DNA of 38,986 nt from Nitrospirota bacterium (GCA_015233245.1 JADFYB010000012.1:1-38986); one strand, 5' to 3'. Shown: positions 26,309-34,458, numbered from the stretch's first letter. Numbers and translations: made by a program. Notes: generated from the letters alone by a model not told the origin.

Positions 26309-28426
26309 CTAATTTGCCGGAGAATTTTTTTTGTAATTTTTATACTGAAGCAGCATCTTTTCAATCTTGTCTTTCCACAGCGTGTCATTATCAGGGGCTT
26401 TCTTCAGAGCAAAGGTGAATAATGTAAAAGCCTCGTCAGTTTTTCCTGTAGTAAAAGCAAGGAGTCCCAGAGCGTACAGGTCATCGTATGTGCTGCTATA
26501 GGTAAAGACATCAACGCCTTTTGAGAGCATTTCGTATGCTTTTTCATCTTGTTTAAGGTTTGAATAACTGTACCAGAGTTTTTTGTAAACATCCTTTTTT
26601 ACCGCATCCTCGGTTGCATTAGATAGAGCTGCCTTAAACGCTCGGATTGCCTCCTCGTACTTACCTTGTCTGTTAAGCAAATCCCCTTTAAGCATAAAAC
26701 CGCGCGGGTTAAGAGGGGAGACCCGTATCATTGCATTGGCACAGACTAAAGCTTCTCCGTATTTTTTTTCCTCCGTAAGTATAATGGCAAGAACCTGATT
26801 AACAAGCTCAATGTCAGGGTCAATTGAGTTGATACTCATCATTTCTTTTAAGAAGGACTCACGGACATCAGGTGTTAATTGTCTTAGATCCAGCCCTGTC
26901 AGTGTGAAAGGATCAATTGTCTTAAGGGCGTACTTCTCTGTAATCTCAGGGTTCTTTGCATACAAAACCTCAATGTCGTCAAAAAACACGACCCTGTACT
27001 CCGGATGTTTTGAAGATATGAGGTACCTAAACGTTCCGTTAAGCAATGAGACAATTATATAGTCAGGTTTGTAGGTATTGAGGAACTCTCCTAATGCTGA
27101 GGGATTTGTAAATGAACTTAAAACATTAAACATATCCTCGTCTTTAAACAAAAACGGGATTTCCATATCCATAAATATTTTATAGCGCGGGTACAGTTCC
27201 CACTCCAGATATCCACCGCTGTTGGGGTGATTCATAAGTGTGCCGCCAGTGTCCGCCTTTTTTAAAAATGATACGATACCGTGAGGAAGCACGGATTTTG
27301 ATACGGGGACTGATTTAAGCAGCATCCGCACGTTTATAAATGGAATGGACATAAGAATCAGGGATATTACTGCTATGGCAGGAGTGGGAAACATCGGCTT
27401 TGTGTGTTTTTTGATAGGAGGGTTTGCACTAAGCACAGGTAGAGCAAGTAGCGAAAACTCAAGTGAAAACCTGTTTGCCTTAAAAATAAGAACTGCTGCA
27501 GCAATAAACATAATAAAGTGGCTAAGCTGCACTTTTTTGATATTTGCCGCAATTGCTGTAACTGCTACAATTAAAAACAAATTAAAAACGGTTTGATAAG
27601 GCACATCTGTTGTGTTTACAAGAAACGAAAAGTAATCAGACAGCGGCAGCTTTACCAGTTCTGTTATGTACTCAGAAGCGTACCGGGTACTGATAAAGGG
27701 TGCCTTAAGCAGCGCAACCCCATTAGGGGTGAAATAAACGCAACACAAGACTAACGTCAGAGACAGCAAAAAGACATATTCATCTTTTGTAAAATTTCTT
27801 TTTTGCCTTACCCTTAAAACATAAGCTTCAAAAAGATACGCTCCGGCAATGAGAATCATAACCGGATACTCTATGCCGTGAAAGTTAACCCACAAGGTTG
27901 CTATTAAGGGGAGAGTCCAGGCTTTTTCCCTTTTAAATTCCAATATATACAAAAATGCCGCCATACACAAATAGCTGACAGCGTGAGGACGGCTTTGTAA
28001 CCCTCGCGGCAACAGCAGGAGAAAGTACATGGAAAATATAAATGTGACATAAGGCAATGACTTATTTTTGTTTTTTAACAGGAACATAAACACAATCAGT
28101 TCTGTAATCATAAAAATAACCGATCGCACAAAAACCAGACCAGAGATGCTAAATAAGCTGTAAATCTTATAATTAAACACCTGAAACAGCCAATAGTAGT
28201 CAACCCAGTGTCTTTGAGGAGATATAAAGGAAAAGTAAGATGCCGTTGGGATTTCCATATGGTTCATTATGTATCTGCCGCCACTTAAGTGATAAAATAT
28301 ATCAGTGTCTCCTTTAAGAACAGGCAGCGTGCTTATTGAAATCATTGTATAAAGCACAAGCGCAATAAGATATATTATGCAAAGCGCATTTAAGGAAAAT
28401 TTATCAAATACTTTTCGTATTATCAT
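26309..28426 (-). CDS. Large polytopic membrane protein with C-terminal TPR repeats
   Basis: This protein is about 705 aa. The first about 380 residues hold roughly ten TM helices and an early extracytoplasmic loop LKGDTDIFYHLSGGRYIM, a layout like GT-C membrane glycosyltransferases. A periplasmic stretch with PNSGGYLEWELYPRYKIFMD (about residues 395-415) also occurs in uncharacterised proteins of this type. The C-terminal 170 residues contain two to three TPR units (YGEALVCANAMIRVSPLNPR, KYEEAIRAFKAALSNA, KTDEAFTLFTFALKKAPDN). ATG 28426 is chosen; a TTG nine bases earlier is also in frame. The start overlaps the methyltransferase gene by 23 bases, so they are co-expressed. The enzyme activity is not established; protein or lipid glycosylation is the best guess. 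Confidence 0.72.
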   Translation of the reverse strand: MIIRKVFDKFSLNALCIIYLIALVLYTMISISTLPVLKGDTDIFYHLSGGRYIMNHMEIPTASYFSFISPQRHWVDYYWLFQVFNYKIYSLFSISGLVFVRSVIFMITELIVFMFLLKNKNKSLPYVTFIFSMYFLLLLPRGLQSRPHAVSYLCMAAFLYILEFKREKAWTLPLIATLWVNFHGIEYPVMILIAGAYLFEAYVLRVRQKRNFTKDEYVFLLSLTLVLCCVYFTPNGVALLKAPFISTRYASEYITELVKLPLSDYFSFLVNTTDVPYQTVFNLFLIVAVTAIAANIKKVQLSHFIMFIAAAVLIFKANRFSLEFSLLALPVLSANPPIKKHTKPMFPTPAIAVISLILMSIPFINVRMLLKSVPVSKSVLPHGIVSFLKKADTGGTLMNHPNSGGYLEWELYPRYKIFMDMEIPFLFKDEDMFNVLSSFTNPSALGEFLNTYKPDYIIVSLLNGTFRYLISSKHPEYRVVFFDDIEVLYAKNPEITEKYALKTIDPFTLTGLDLRQLTPDVRESFLKEMMSINSIDPDIELVNQVLAIILTEEKKYGEALVCANAMIRVSPLNPRGFMLKGDLLNRQGKYEEAIRAFKAALSNATEDAVKKDVYKKLWYSYSNLKQDEKAYEMLSKGVDVFTYSSTYDDLYALGLLAFTTGKTDEAFTLFTFALKKAPDNDTLWKDKIEKMLLQYKNYKKNSPAN

Positions 28427-29417
28427 CAGTTCCAACTATATCAGACAGTGTGTCTTTTTTTATCGCAAAAACTTCAGTAACACCGCCTCTTTTTTTCACG
28501 TATGATTCATAGAGTGAGAGCATTAAGGAGATGGGCGCAAAAAATATAAATAAAAAAATAATTATAAATACATAAAATTTAGAAACATCTTTAATCAGTC
28601 TCTTTGACCACTCCATATCAAGGATATATGAGTAGAGGAGGTTTTTCTTAACCCCTGCTGAGTTTAAAAGGCTTTGAAGCCAGCCAAACGGTGAGTACTC
28701 AAGGTCGAAACGCCGCACCTTTACAACTTCAAATCCATGCTGTTCTATAACACGCATCAGTCCGTCCCCGGTAAAGTGGCTGAGGTGATAGGGAATATCG
28801 AGGTGAAACCAGTTTTCTTTGCCATAGGAGGCCTGAATGCTTGAAAAATCAGGTACTGAGATGACAATAAGTCCGCCTGATTTAAGCAGGCTGTTGCATT
28901 TATTGAGCATTTCAAGCGGCCACGGGACGTGTTCAAGAACGTGGTTTAAAGTTATTACATCAAATGAGGCAGCGGTGAAAGTCCATAAATCCGGATGTCC
29001 GGATATACAGTTGATACCAAAAGTCTCCGACACATTTGCAGCAGTTGGTTTGTCAAACTCTACAGCAGAAACATCCCAGCCGTGCTGCTTCATAATGTGT
29101 AGAAACAGACCACGCCCGCAGCCTATGTCAAGAATGCTGCCGTTTTTTTTGAAAAGCTCTATCCGCCTTCTGCGAAAGTGTCTGAAGGCAATTATAAAGT
29201 ACTCTATAAAAGGGACAAACCGCCTCCCTTTCTTTTCACGGTACTTGCCAACTTCATAGAGTTTAGACAGTTGTGAGTTATTGGGTTCAGGATCAGTCAT
29301 GCCAATTTTGCATCTGTTGCAGAAAAAAACGCTATAGCGTTTATTGCTGAATGTAATATCAGACAGAGACGGCGCAAGTATCTCAGAGGCGCAAAACTTA
29401 CAGATGACTCCGGCCAT
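28404..29417 (-). CDS. SAM-dependent methyltransferase with N-terminal zinc ribbon and C-terminal TM segment
   Basis: This 337-aa class I methyltransferase starts with a four-Cys zinc ribbon (C6-x2-C9 and C33-x2-C36, FCNRCKIGMTDP). The SAM site follows: motif I SILDIGCGRGLFLHIMKQ (94-111), VSAVEFD, and the DVITLNHVLEHVPWPLEML acidic/His motif typical of methyltransf_23 enzymes. Near the C-terminus is a hydrophobic helix (KFYVFIIIFLFIFFAPISL) that may hold it at the membrane. Zinc-ribbon methyltransferases of this kind often sit in polysaccharide clusters and modify sugars or lipid carriers; that role is inferred. It lies 19 bases after acyP and overlaps the next gene. Confidence 0.85.
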   Translation of the reverse strand: MAGVICKFCASEILAPSLSDITFSNKRYSVFFCNRCKIGMTDPEPNNSQLSKLYEVGKYREKKGRRFVPFIEYFIIAFRHFRRRRIELFKKNGSILDIGCGRGLFLHIMKQHGWDVSAVEFDKPTAANVSETFGINCISGHPDLWTFTAASFDVITLNHVLEHVPWPLEMLNKCNSLLKSGGLIVISVPDFSSIQASYGKENWFHLDIPYHLSHFTGDGLMRVIEQHGFEVVKVRRFDLEYSPFGWLQSLLNSAGVKKNLLYSYILDMEWSKRLIKDVSKFYVFIIIFLFIFFAPISLMLSLYESYVKKRGGVTEVFAIKKDTLSDIVGTDDNTKSI

Positions 29418-29436
29418 CTATCTGCTTAACACCGTG

Positions 29437-29724
29437 TCAGTATCTGATGGAAAAAGTTTCAAACTCTCCCTTATACTCCTGCCACGTTAACTTGACATTG
29501 GTTACAAGAGCGCCGGGAGGCCCCTTATAACAGGCGGCTACCACCTTTGCCACGGCACTTTCTGCTCCCTCAAAGAGTGCTTCGACATCGCCATCATGCA
29601 GATTTTTGACCCATCCGCGCACACCCTCCCTGCGGGCAGTCTCAGCCGTAAATGCCCTGAAACACACACCCTGCACCCTGCCCTCAATCGTCAGATGTGC
29701 CCGCTTATGCCCCTTTTGACCCAT
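29437..29724 (-). CDS. acyP: Acylphosphatase
   Basis: This small 95-aa enzyme hydrolyses acyl phosphates such as acetyl or carbamoyl phosphate. Both active-site regions are present: EGRVQGVCFRAFTAE (catalytic Arg23) and GWVKNLHDGDVEALFEG (Asn41). The fold length matches the family (about 90-100 aa). It is the first gene of the long minus-strand series that runs to the histidine kinase. The ATG lies nine bases after an extended -10 box and has no ribosome site, so a nearly leaderless mRNA is predicted. Confidence 0.95.
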   Translation of the reverse strand: MGQKGHKRAHLTIEGRVQGVCFRAFTAETARREGVRGWVKNLHDGDVEALFEGAESAVAKVVAACYKGPPGALVTNVKLTWQEYKGEFETFSIRY

Positions 29725-29733
29725 TATAGGGCG

Positions 29734-29742
29734 ATTATAGCA
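29734..29742 (-). promoter_or_regulatory. Extended -10 promoter of acyP
   Basis: On the minus strand TGC is followed by TATAAT. The acyP ATG begins nine bases later, leaving room for a leader of only about 2-3 bases. No good -35 box is visible. The neighbouring repeat begins 25 bases upstream. Confidence 0.45.
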
Positions 29743-29767
29743 AAATACTTATAAAAATTTCTCACTC

Positions 29768-29942
29768 ATACCGAGTTGCGTTCAAAGATAAAACGACAAA
29801 GATGAGATTGCCACACCCCCTGCGGGGGTTCGCAATGACGGCGTGGGGGACTGTACATGGACGTCCCTGTCCGTCATTACGAGGAGCGTTAGCGACGTGG
29901 TAATCTCCTCTTTAATATTATATTTAGACTACTACTTGGTAT
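29768..29942. repeat. Copy B of the palindromic MITE-like repeat
   Basis: This 175-bp element has ATACCGAGTTGC at one end and CTACTTGGTAT at the other, as in the copy at 5232. Inside is a second palindrome: GAGATTGCCAC ... CGCAATGACGG on the left against CCGTCATTACG ... GTGGTAATCTC on the right, with a small ACCCCC-TGC-GGGGGT hairpin. It fills most of the 311-bp gap between the divergent acyP and wbaP-like genes; beyond it only AT-rich leader sequence is seen. No open reading frame is inside, so it would need a transposase in trans if mobile. Confidence 0.8.
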
Positions 29943-30035
29943 CAGCAACCCATTTAAGCATGTGATAAAACCGCTTCTTTCTTTTTCCGGCACACGAAAG
30001 GTAAAATAAGAAAATGTTTTTAATGGAAAGTTAAA

Positions 30036-31457
30036 ATGAAAAAGTTCATACAGGTCTGTTCACTGATTTTGATTGACATTGCAGCCTACTACGGCTCGTT
30101 GTATCTGTCGTGGCATGTAAGGGAAAATCTGTTACCCTTTTTTTTTACATTTGAGACAGCAAACTATAGCTTTTACTACTATATCAGGTTGTGGTGGATT
30201 CCGGCCATTTTTGTTTTTTTTATAGCTAATCAGCAGATTTATACGGCAAGGACAACGTTCTGGGATGAAAACAAAAAACTCTTTCATGCTATAACCCTGG
30301 CCTTTGTAGTGCTTATGGCTGTGGTCACTCTGGGGCGTATTCCGGGGCTTGTCTCACGGCCTGTGCTGGTCTGTTTGTGGTTATTTTCTTTTTTTGTTTA
30401 CCCCGTATTTCATTTATATGGCAAAAAGCTGTTGTTTCAAATCGGCATATGCAAGGAAAAAGTTCTTGTGCTTGGAGCCGGTAAGACCGGAAAACTAATC
30501 TCAAAAGGGCTTGCCAGAGAAACCCACATTGGCTATGACGTGATAGGATATCTTGATGATGACACGGAAAAGATAGGCACTTATATTGACGGGAAAAAAG
30601 TCTTTGGCTCGGTCAGACATTACACGAAATTTGTAAAAGAGCTTAGAATAAACACCATTATAATAGCAATGCCGTCTTTGGGCCCTGAGTTAACATCTTC
30701 AATGGCGTTTGAAATTCAACAGAAAGTAAAAAACACCCTGATAGTGCCAAATCTCTATGGCGTAGCGTTGTTAAACACCGAGCTTATGCATTTGTTCTAT
30801 GAGGAGATATTTTTGCTTAAGGTGAGAAACAACCTGAAGTATATCGTTAACAGGGTACTTAAGAGAGTGTTTGACCTCATCGTAAGCCTTGCTCTTATGC
30901 CTTTTGTGCTTGTGCTTATGACGGCATTTGGTATAGCTATAAAGTTACAGTCAGCTGGTCCAATCATCTATTCACATGAAAGAATAGGTAGAAACGGCAA
31001 ACTGTTCAAGTGTTATAAGTTCAGAACGATGGTTAAGGACTCTGAGGATCTTCTTACCGAGCTTTTAAACAGCAATCAGGAGCTTAGGGAGAAGTGGGAA
31101 AAGTACTGGAAACTTCCAAATGACCCGCGGATTACTCGTATAGGAGCGTTTTTAAGAAAAACCTCCCTGGACGAACTGCCGCAGATTTTTAATGTATTAG
31201 GGGGGAGTATGAGTTTAGTTGGCCCACGTCCGTATTTATTAAGAGAGATGGATGCCATAAAAGACCATCTCGATGCCATCACTACGGTTGCTCCCGGAAT
31301 AACCGGCCTTTGGCAAGTCTCAGGCCGAAACAACACCACTTACGAAAACAGGATAAGGCTTGACATCTGGTACATAATGAACTGGTCACTGTGGCTTGAT
31401 GTTTTTATACTATTGAGAACCATAAAGGTGGTTCTTTCTATGAAAGGGGTCAGTTAA
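30036..31457 (+). CDS. wbaP: WbaP-type undecaprenyl-phosphate sugar phosphotransferase
   Basis: This initiating enzyme of O-antigen, capsule or exopolysaccharide synthesis (473 aa) transfers a sugar-1-phosphate to undecaprenyl phosphate on the cytoplasmic face. The N-terminal third has four TM helices; the middle has a nucleotide-binding-like domain (VLVLGAGKTGKLISKGLARE; YDVIGYLDDD). The C-terminal bac_transf domain begins with RVFDLIVSLALMPFVLVL and shows GPIIYSHERIGRNGK, CYKFRTMVKDSE, RKTSLDELPQIFNVLGG and SLVGPRPYL, covering the conserved catalytic residues. The layout matches WbaP (long form) rather than PglC. The RBS GGAAAG is six bases before the ATG. LolA starts immediately after its stop. 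Confidence 0.92.
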   Translation: MKKFIQVCSLILIDIAAYYGSLYLSWHVRENLLPFFFTFETANYSFYYYIRLWWIPAIFVFFIANQQIYTARTTFWDENKKLFHAITLAFVVLMAVVTLGRIPGLVSRPVLVCLWLFSFFVYPVFHLYGKKLLFQIGICKEKVLVLGAGKTGKLISKGLARETHIGYDVIGYLDDDTEKIGTYIDGKKVFGSVRHYTKFVKELRINTIIIAMPSLGPELTSSMAFEIQQKVKNTLIVPNLYGVALLNTELMHLFYEEIFLLKVRNNLKYIVNRVLKRVFDLIVSLALMPFVLVLMTAFGIAIKLQSAGPIIYSHERIGRNGKLFKCYKFRTMVKDSEDLLTELLNSNQELREKWEKYWKLPNDPRITRIGAFLRKTSLDELPQIFNVLGGSMSLVGPRPYLLREMDAIKDHLDAITTVAPGITGLWQVSGRNNTTYENRIRLDIWYIMNWSLWLDVFILLRTIKVVLSMKGVS

Positions 31458-32069
31458 ATGAAAAAAATATTGGTAGTTTTTATTCTGTTAATCACGTCAT
31501 CAACTGCGTTTGCTGCTAAACCGTTTGTCTCTGTGATTAAGGACTACTATGAATCGGTAAAAGACATAAGGGGGAGTTTTGTTCAACTAAGCAAGTTAAA
31601 GGATTTGGAAAAGGAACTGACATATAGTGGGAGCTTTTATATAAAACCACCGAAGCGGATGTCCTGGCGGTATGAGGGCAATGAGAGTCAGGAGGTTTAT
31701 ATAAATGAGGGGGAATTGATAATTTATCAGAAAAAAAATGCTCAGGCTTTTCGGTCAAAATATGATGAAAGGACAATCGGCCAGACACCGCTTGCGCTTT
31801 TAAGGGGTTTTAAGGATGTCCAGACAAATTATAATGTTGAGGAAAAAGACGGTGTCATAAGATTTACACCAAAACAGTCGAATTTCAATCTCCGGTATTT
31901 TGATATTTATCCGTCAAAGGAGGGGTTTCCAATCAAAAAAATAGTGGTTTATGATAAAAATGAAAACGTGGTTGAGCTGACTCTTTCTGGTGTCAGGATA
32001 AACACCGGATTAGAGGATTCTTTGTTTAAGTTTACGCCTCCTTCAGGGCTTTCCATAATAGATAATTAA
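31458..32069 (+). CDS. lolA: LolA-like outer-membrane lipoprotein carrier
   Basis: This 203-aa periplasmic protein has a clear signal peptide (KKILVVFILLITSSTAFA). The LolA fold is recognisable from VKDIRGSFVQLSKLKDLEKE, YSGSFYIKPPKRMSWRYEG and the end GLEDSLFKFTPPSG. LolA ferries lipoproteins from LolCDE in the inner membrane to the outer membrane. Its ATG follows the wbaP-like stop codon with no gap, so the two are co-translated, an uncommon pairing. No lolB is nearby. A paralogue devoted to glycan or lipid export is also possible. Confidence 0.88.
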   Translation: MKKILVVFILLITSSTAFAAKPFVSVIKDYYESVKDIRGSFVQLSKLKDLEKELTYSGSFYIKPPKRMSWRYEGNESQEVYINEGELIIYQKKNAQAFRSKYDERTIGQTPLALLRGFKDVQTNYNVEEKDGVIRFTPKQSNFNLRYFDIYPSKEGFPIKKIVVYDKNENVVELTLSGVRINTGLEDSLFKFTPPSGLSIIDN

Positions 32070-32146
32070 AAACCAGGGCAGAGTATATGCACCAGAAATC
32101 TGATTTAAGAAAGTTATATACTAAAGTAAAACTGGAGGTGGAGAAA

Positions 32147-32428
32147 ATGCCTATAACGATTGATTTTGCCGATAGCGATATTTATAAGGAAGCTGAGGAG
32201 AAGGGATTGCTTAAGGGTAAACAAGAGGGGCTGTTTGAGGGTAAGCGTGAGGGGCTGCTTGAGGGGATTGAGTTAGGACTGGAGCTCAAATTTGGTTTAG
32301 ACGGACTTGAGATAATGAATATAGTTAGAGCTATAAACTCTGTAGATAAATTAGAGGAGTTTAAAAACATTATCAAAAAAGCTGGTTCCGTGGATGAATT
32401 GAAGGAGTTTTTGGGAAAGAGCGTGTAG
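32147..32428 (+). CDS. C-terminal remnant of an Rpn/PD-(D/E)XK transposase-like protein
   Basis: This is a short acidic/basic repeat protein (93 aa from ATG 32147; 113 aa if the in-frame ATG 32087 is used). GLLKGKQEGLFEGKREGLLEG followed by a helical tail ending VDELKEFLGKSV is the usual C-terminus of Rpn-family recombination-promoting nucleases and related annotated transposases (the first motif reads as repeats of KGKQEG, EGKREG). The nuclease domain is missing. Because ATG 32147 has a strong GGAGG-TGGAG ribosome site, the remnant could still be expressed. It sits between lolA and a nested repeat element, a plausible site of past rearrangement. Confidence 0.6.
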   Translation: MPITIDFADSDIYKEAEEKGLLKGKQEGLFEGKREGLLEGIELGLELKFGLDGLEIMNIVRAINSVDKLEEFKNIIKKAGSVDELKEFLGKSV

Positions 32429-32449
32429 GAAAAGATTTTATCCGCAACT

Positions 32450-32705
32450 TGAGACCGTTGCAAAATTCCCAAAATGGGGGAAAAGTATTTCCCAATTAAT
32501 ACCGAGTAGCAGCCTAAAATATAATAATGATGAGATTACCACGTCGCTATCGCTCCTCGTAATGACGGATAGGTACGCCCACGCACAGCCCACGCCGTCA
32601 TTGCGAACCCCCGCAGGGGGTGTGGCAATCTCATCCTTTTTCTATAACATTTTGTTATATTTTTGAACTCAACTTTGGTGTTATAATATTTTTGCAACGG
32701 TCTCA
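32450..32705. mobile_element. 256-bp MITE-like element with perfect 16-bp terminal inverted repeats
   Basis: TGAGACCGTTGCAAAA (32450-32465) is exactly reversed as TTTTGCAACGGTCTCA (32690-32705). No coding frame lies inside; instead it contains copy C of the ATACCGAGT family. After the right end, TCATCTGCGTCATCTGCGG (about 32719-32737) is another simple repeat-like motif. Together these fill the 340-bp gap between the Rpn remnant and the Asp-box gene. Target-site duplications could not be seen. Confidence 0.7.
32499..32682. repeat. Copy C of the palindromic repeat, nested and inverted
   Basis: This copy begins ATACCGAGTAGCAGCC and ends TTTTGAACTCAACTTTGGTG, a diverged reverse complement of the ATACCGAGTTGCGTTCAAAG end. 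Its interior (GAGATTACCACG ... CGTAATGACGG ... CCGTCATTGCG ... GGGGGTGTGGCAATCTC) is copy B in the opposite orientation. It lies entirely within the 32450-32705 element. Confidence 0.75.
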
Positions 32706-32768
32706 GATTGCTTTTTTCATCTGCGTCATCTGCGGATTAATACGTTTTCTTTTAAAAATTCCCTTGTA

Positions 32769-34286
32769 TCAATAGACAGTATAAGTGAAATACTTATACT
32801 CGTAAGTATTCCAACTTGTATCATAAATTATTTCAAAATAATAATAGGTACCTGTTTCAGCGCCATATGGAACATACGAATATAGATTGCTTGCAGACAA
32901 TGTTTGTCCTGATGATATAGTTATACCGCTATTTAGAACAAGCCATGTCCCACTTGGTGTATAAACATAAGCGTACATGTAATAGGTAGAACTTGAACTA
33001 TTAATAACGGTTGAGGAATACGGCCCTAAATTACCACCACGAGAGACTGCTGTTGCTGTCGGTGCTGTTAGTGTATGCGTGAGTGATGAGGAAGATGATA
33101 CGCCGGTGTAGATATAAGTTGGATAACCACCAGCAACCAGCTTAGTACCATCTGATGATGATGCGATAGGTGTCCAATTTCTACTACCAGCACTAGTTTG
33201 CGCAGTCCATGTAGCGCCTGAATCTGTTGATGTATAAATATAATCTGAAGAATTACCACCACCAGCTGTAGCAGCAATTTTTGTTCCATCTGATGATGAA
33301 GCTATTGACCACCAATATCTGTTGCCACCACTAGTTTGCTCTGTCCATGTAGCGCCTGAATCTGTTGACAAATAAATGTATCCACTAGTAGCAGCAGCAG
33401 CGAGTTTTGTTCCATCAGAAGATGATGCTATTGACCACCAATATCTACTGCCGGCACTCGTTCGCTCTGTCCATGTAGCACCTGAATCTGTTGAGGTATA
33501 AATATAGCCACCATAAAGGACAGCAGTGAGTTTTGTCCCATCTGAGGAAGATGCTATTCCGTACCAAACTCTGCTACCAGCACTTGTTCGCTCTGTCCAC
33601 GTAGTACCTGAATCTGTTGAAGTATAAATATAACCTCCATAATTTGTAGCAGCGATTTTTGCTCCATCTGATGATAACGCCATTAAGCGCCAATATCTGC
33701 TGCCGGCACTTGTTCGCTCTGTCCACGTAGTACCTGAATCTGTTGAGGTATAAATGTATCCACCAGAAACTCCAGCTGCAAGTTTTGTCCCATCTGATGA
33801 TGACACAATTGACGTCCAATTTCTGCTGCCAGCACTTGTTCGCTCTGTCCACGTAGTACCTGAATCTGTTGAGGTATAAATGTATCCACTAGGATTAGTA
33901 GTAGCAGCAGCGATTTTTGTTCCATCTGATGATGAAGCTATTGCCCACCAATATCTGCTACCAGCACTCGTCCTCTCAGTCCATGTGTAACCGGATGAAG
34001 TCGTTCCTGATGCTGTAGTTGTCGTAGTGGATGCAGTTGTTGTGGTGCCTGCTGTCGTGGTAGTTGTGGCTCTCGTTGTGGTAGTTGTTGACGCTGTTGT
34101 GGTTGAGGTGGTTGGTGCTGTTGTGGTTGAAGCTGTTGTGGTTGAAGCTGTTGTGGTTGTATCGATACCGATACCACCGATATCAGCAAATGAATAACTA
34201 CTAAAAACAAATAAAAAAACGCTGCATATTAATAATATTCTTAACTTCTTCATAAACACACACTTTTTAATCGAACCATAAAACAC
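32769..34286 (-). CDS. Secreted Asp-box (BNR-like) seven-repeat protein with Thr-rich stalk
   Basis: This 505-aa exported protein has a signal peptide (MKKLRILLICSVFLFVFSSY, then SFA), a Thr/Ala/Ser-only linker (about residues 38-95), seven repeats of about 40-46 residues, and a C-terminal beta-rich domain of about 100 residues. Each repeat reads like WTERTSAGSRxWxxIASSSD followed by GTKxAA, and YIYTSTDSGTTW between repeats is a perfect Asp box (S-x-D-x-G-x-T-W), seen six times. A seven-bladed beta-propeller is predicted. Catalytic sialidase residues (Arg triad, Tyr, Glu) are not evident, so binding or adhesion is likelier than hydrolysis. A GTG start at 34286 has GGGAGGTG ten bases upstream; ATG 34253 is the alternative and would begin at the signal peptide. 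Confidence 0.82.
   Translation of the reverse strand: MFYGSIKKCVFMKKLRILLICSVFLFVFSSYSFADIGGIGIDTTTTASTTTASTTTAPTTSTTTASTTTTTRATTTTTAGTTTTASTTTTTASGTTSSGYTWTERTSAGSRYWWAIASSSDGTKIAAATTNPSGYIYTSTDSGTTWTERTSAGSRNWTSIVSSSDGTKLAAGVSGGYIYTSTDSGTTWTERTSAGSRYWRLMALSSDGAKIAATNYGGYIYTSTDSGTTWTERTSAGSRVWYGIASSSDGTKLTAVLYGGYIYTSTDSGATWTERTSAGSRYWWSIASSSDGTKLAAAATSGYIYLSTDSGATWTEQTSGGNRYWWSIASSSDGTKIAATAGGGNSSDYIYTSTDSGATWTAQTSAGSRNWTPIASSSDGTKLVAGGYPTYIYTGVSSSSSLTHTLTAPTATAVSRGGNLGPYSSTVINSSSSTYYMYAYVYTPSGTWLVLNSGITISSGQTLSASNLYSYVPYGAETGTYYYFEIIYDTSWNTYEYKYFTYTVY
33085..33985 (-). repeat. Tandem coding repeats, about 120-135 bp each
   Basis: Seven in-frame DNA repeats encode the Asp-box units. The nucleotide conservation is high, especially around TCTGTCCAYGTAGYACCTGA (plus strand), which means recent expansion or gene conversion. 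The adjoining stretch 33993-34165 is a low-complexity GTTGTGGTTG-type run encoding the Thr-rich stalk. Confidence 0.8.
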
Positions 34287-34423
34287 TATCGCTCAACACC
34301 TCCCTGCCTTTTGTAACATAATAAAGCGCATATTAAAAAAAAGTCAAGCAAATATTTTTTATGGTTTTTTGTTAAAACAACAAACTGAAAATTGTTTTCT
34401 GAACGTGAGTAATACCCGAAAGA

Positions 34424-34452
34424 TTGACAGGAAATTTCTAACGTGATATACT
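34424..34452 (+). promoter_or_regulatory. Near-consensus promoter of the small coiled-coil gene
   Basis: TTGACA (34424-34429), a 17-base spacer ending in TGA, and TATACT (34447-34452). The ATG at 34459 lies six bases beyond the -10 box, so transcription should start at or beside the start codon (leaderless). This is the best promoter in the window. Confidence 0.75.
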
Positions 34453-34458
34453 GAAGAC

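Noticed and set aside
32769-34286. Regularly spaced repeats suggestive of a CRISPR array
   Set aside because: Units are about 120-135 bp, contiguous, in frame and encode Asp-box repeats; there are no unique spacers of constant length.
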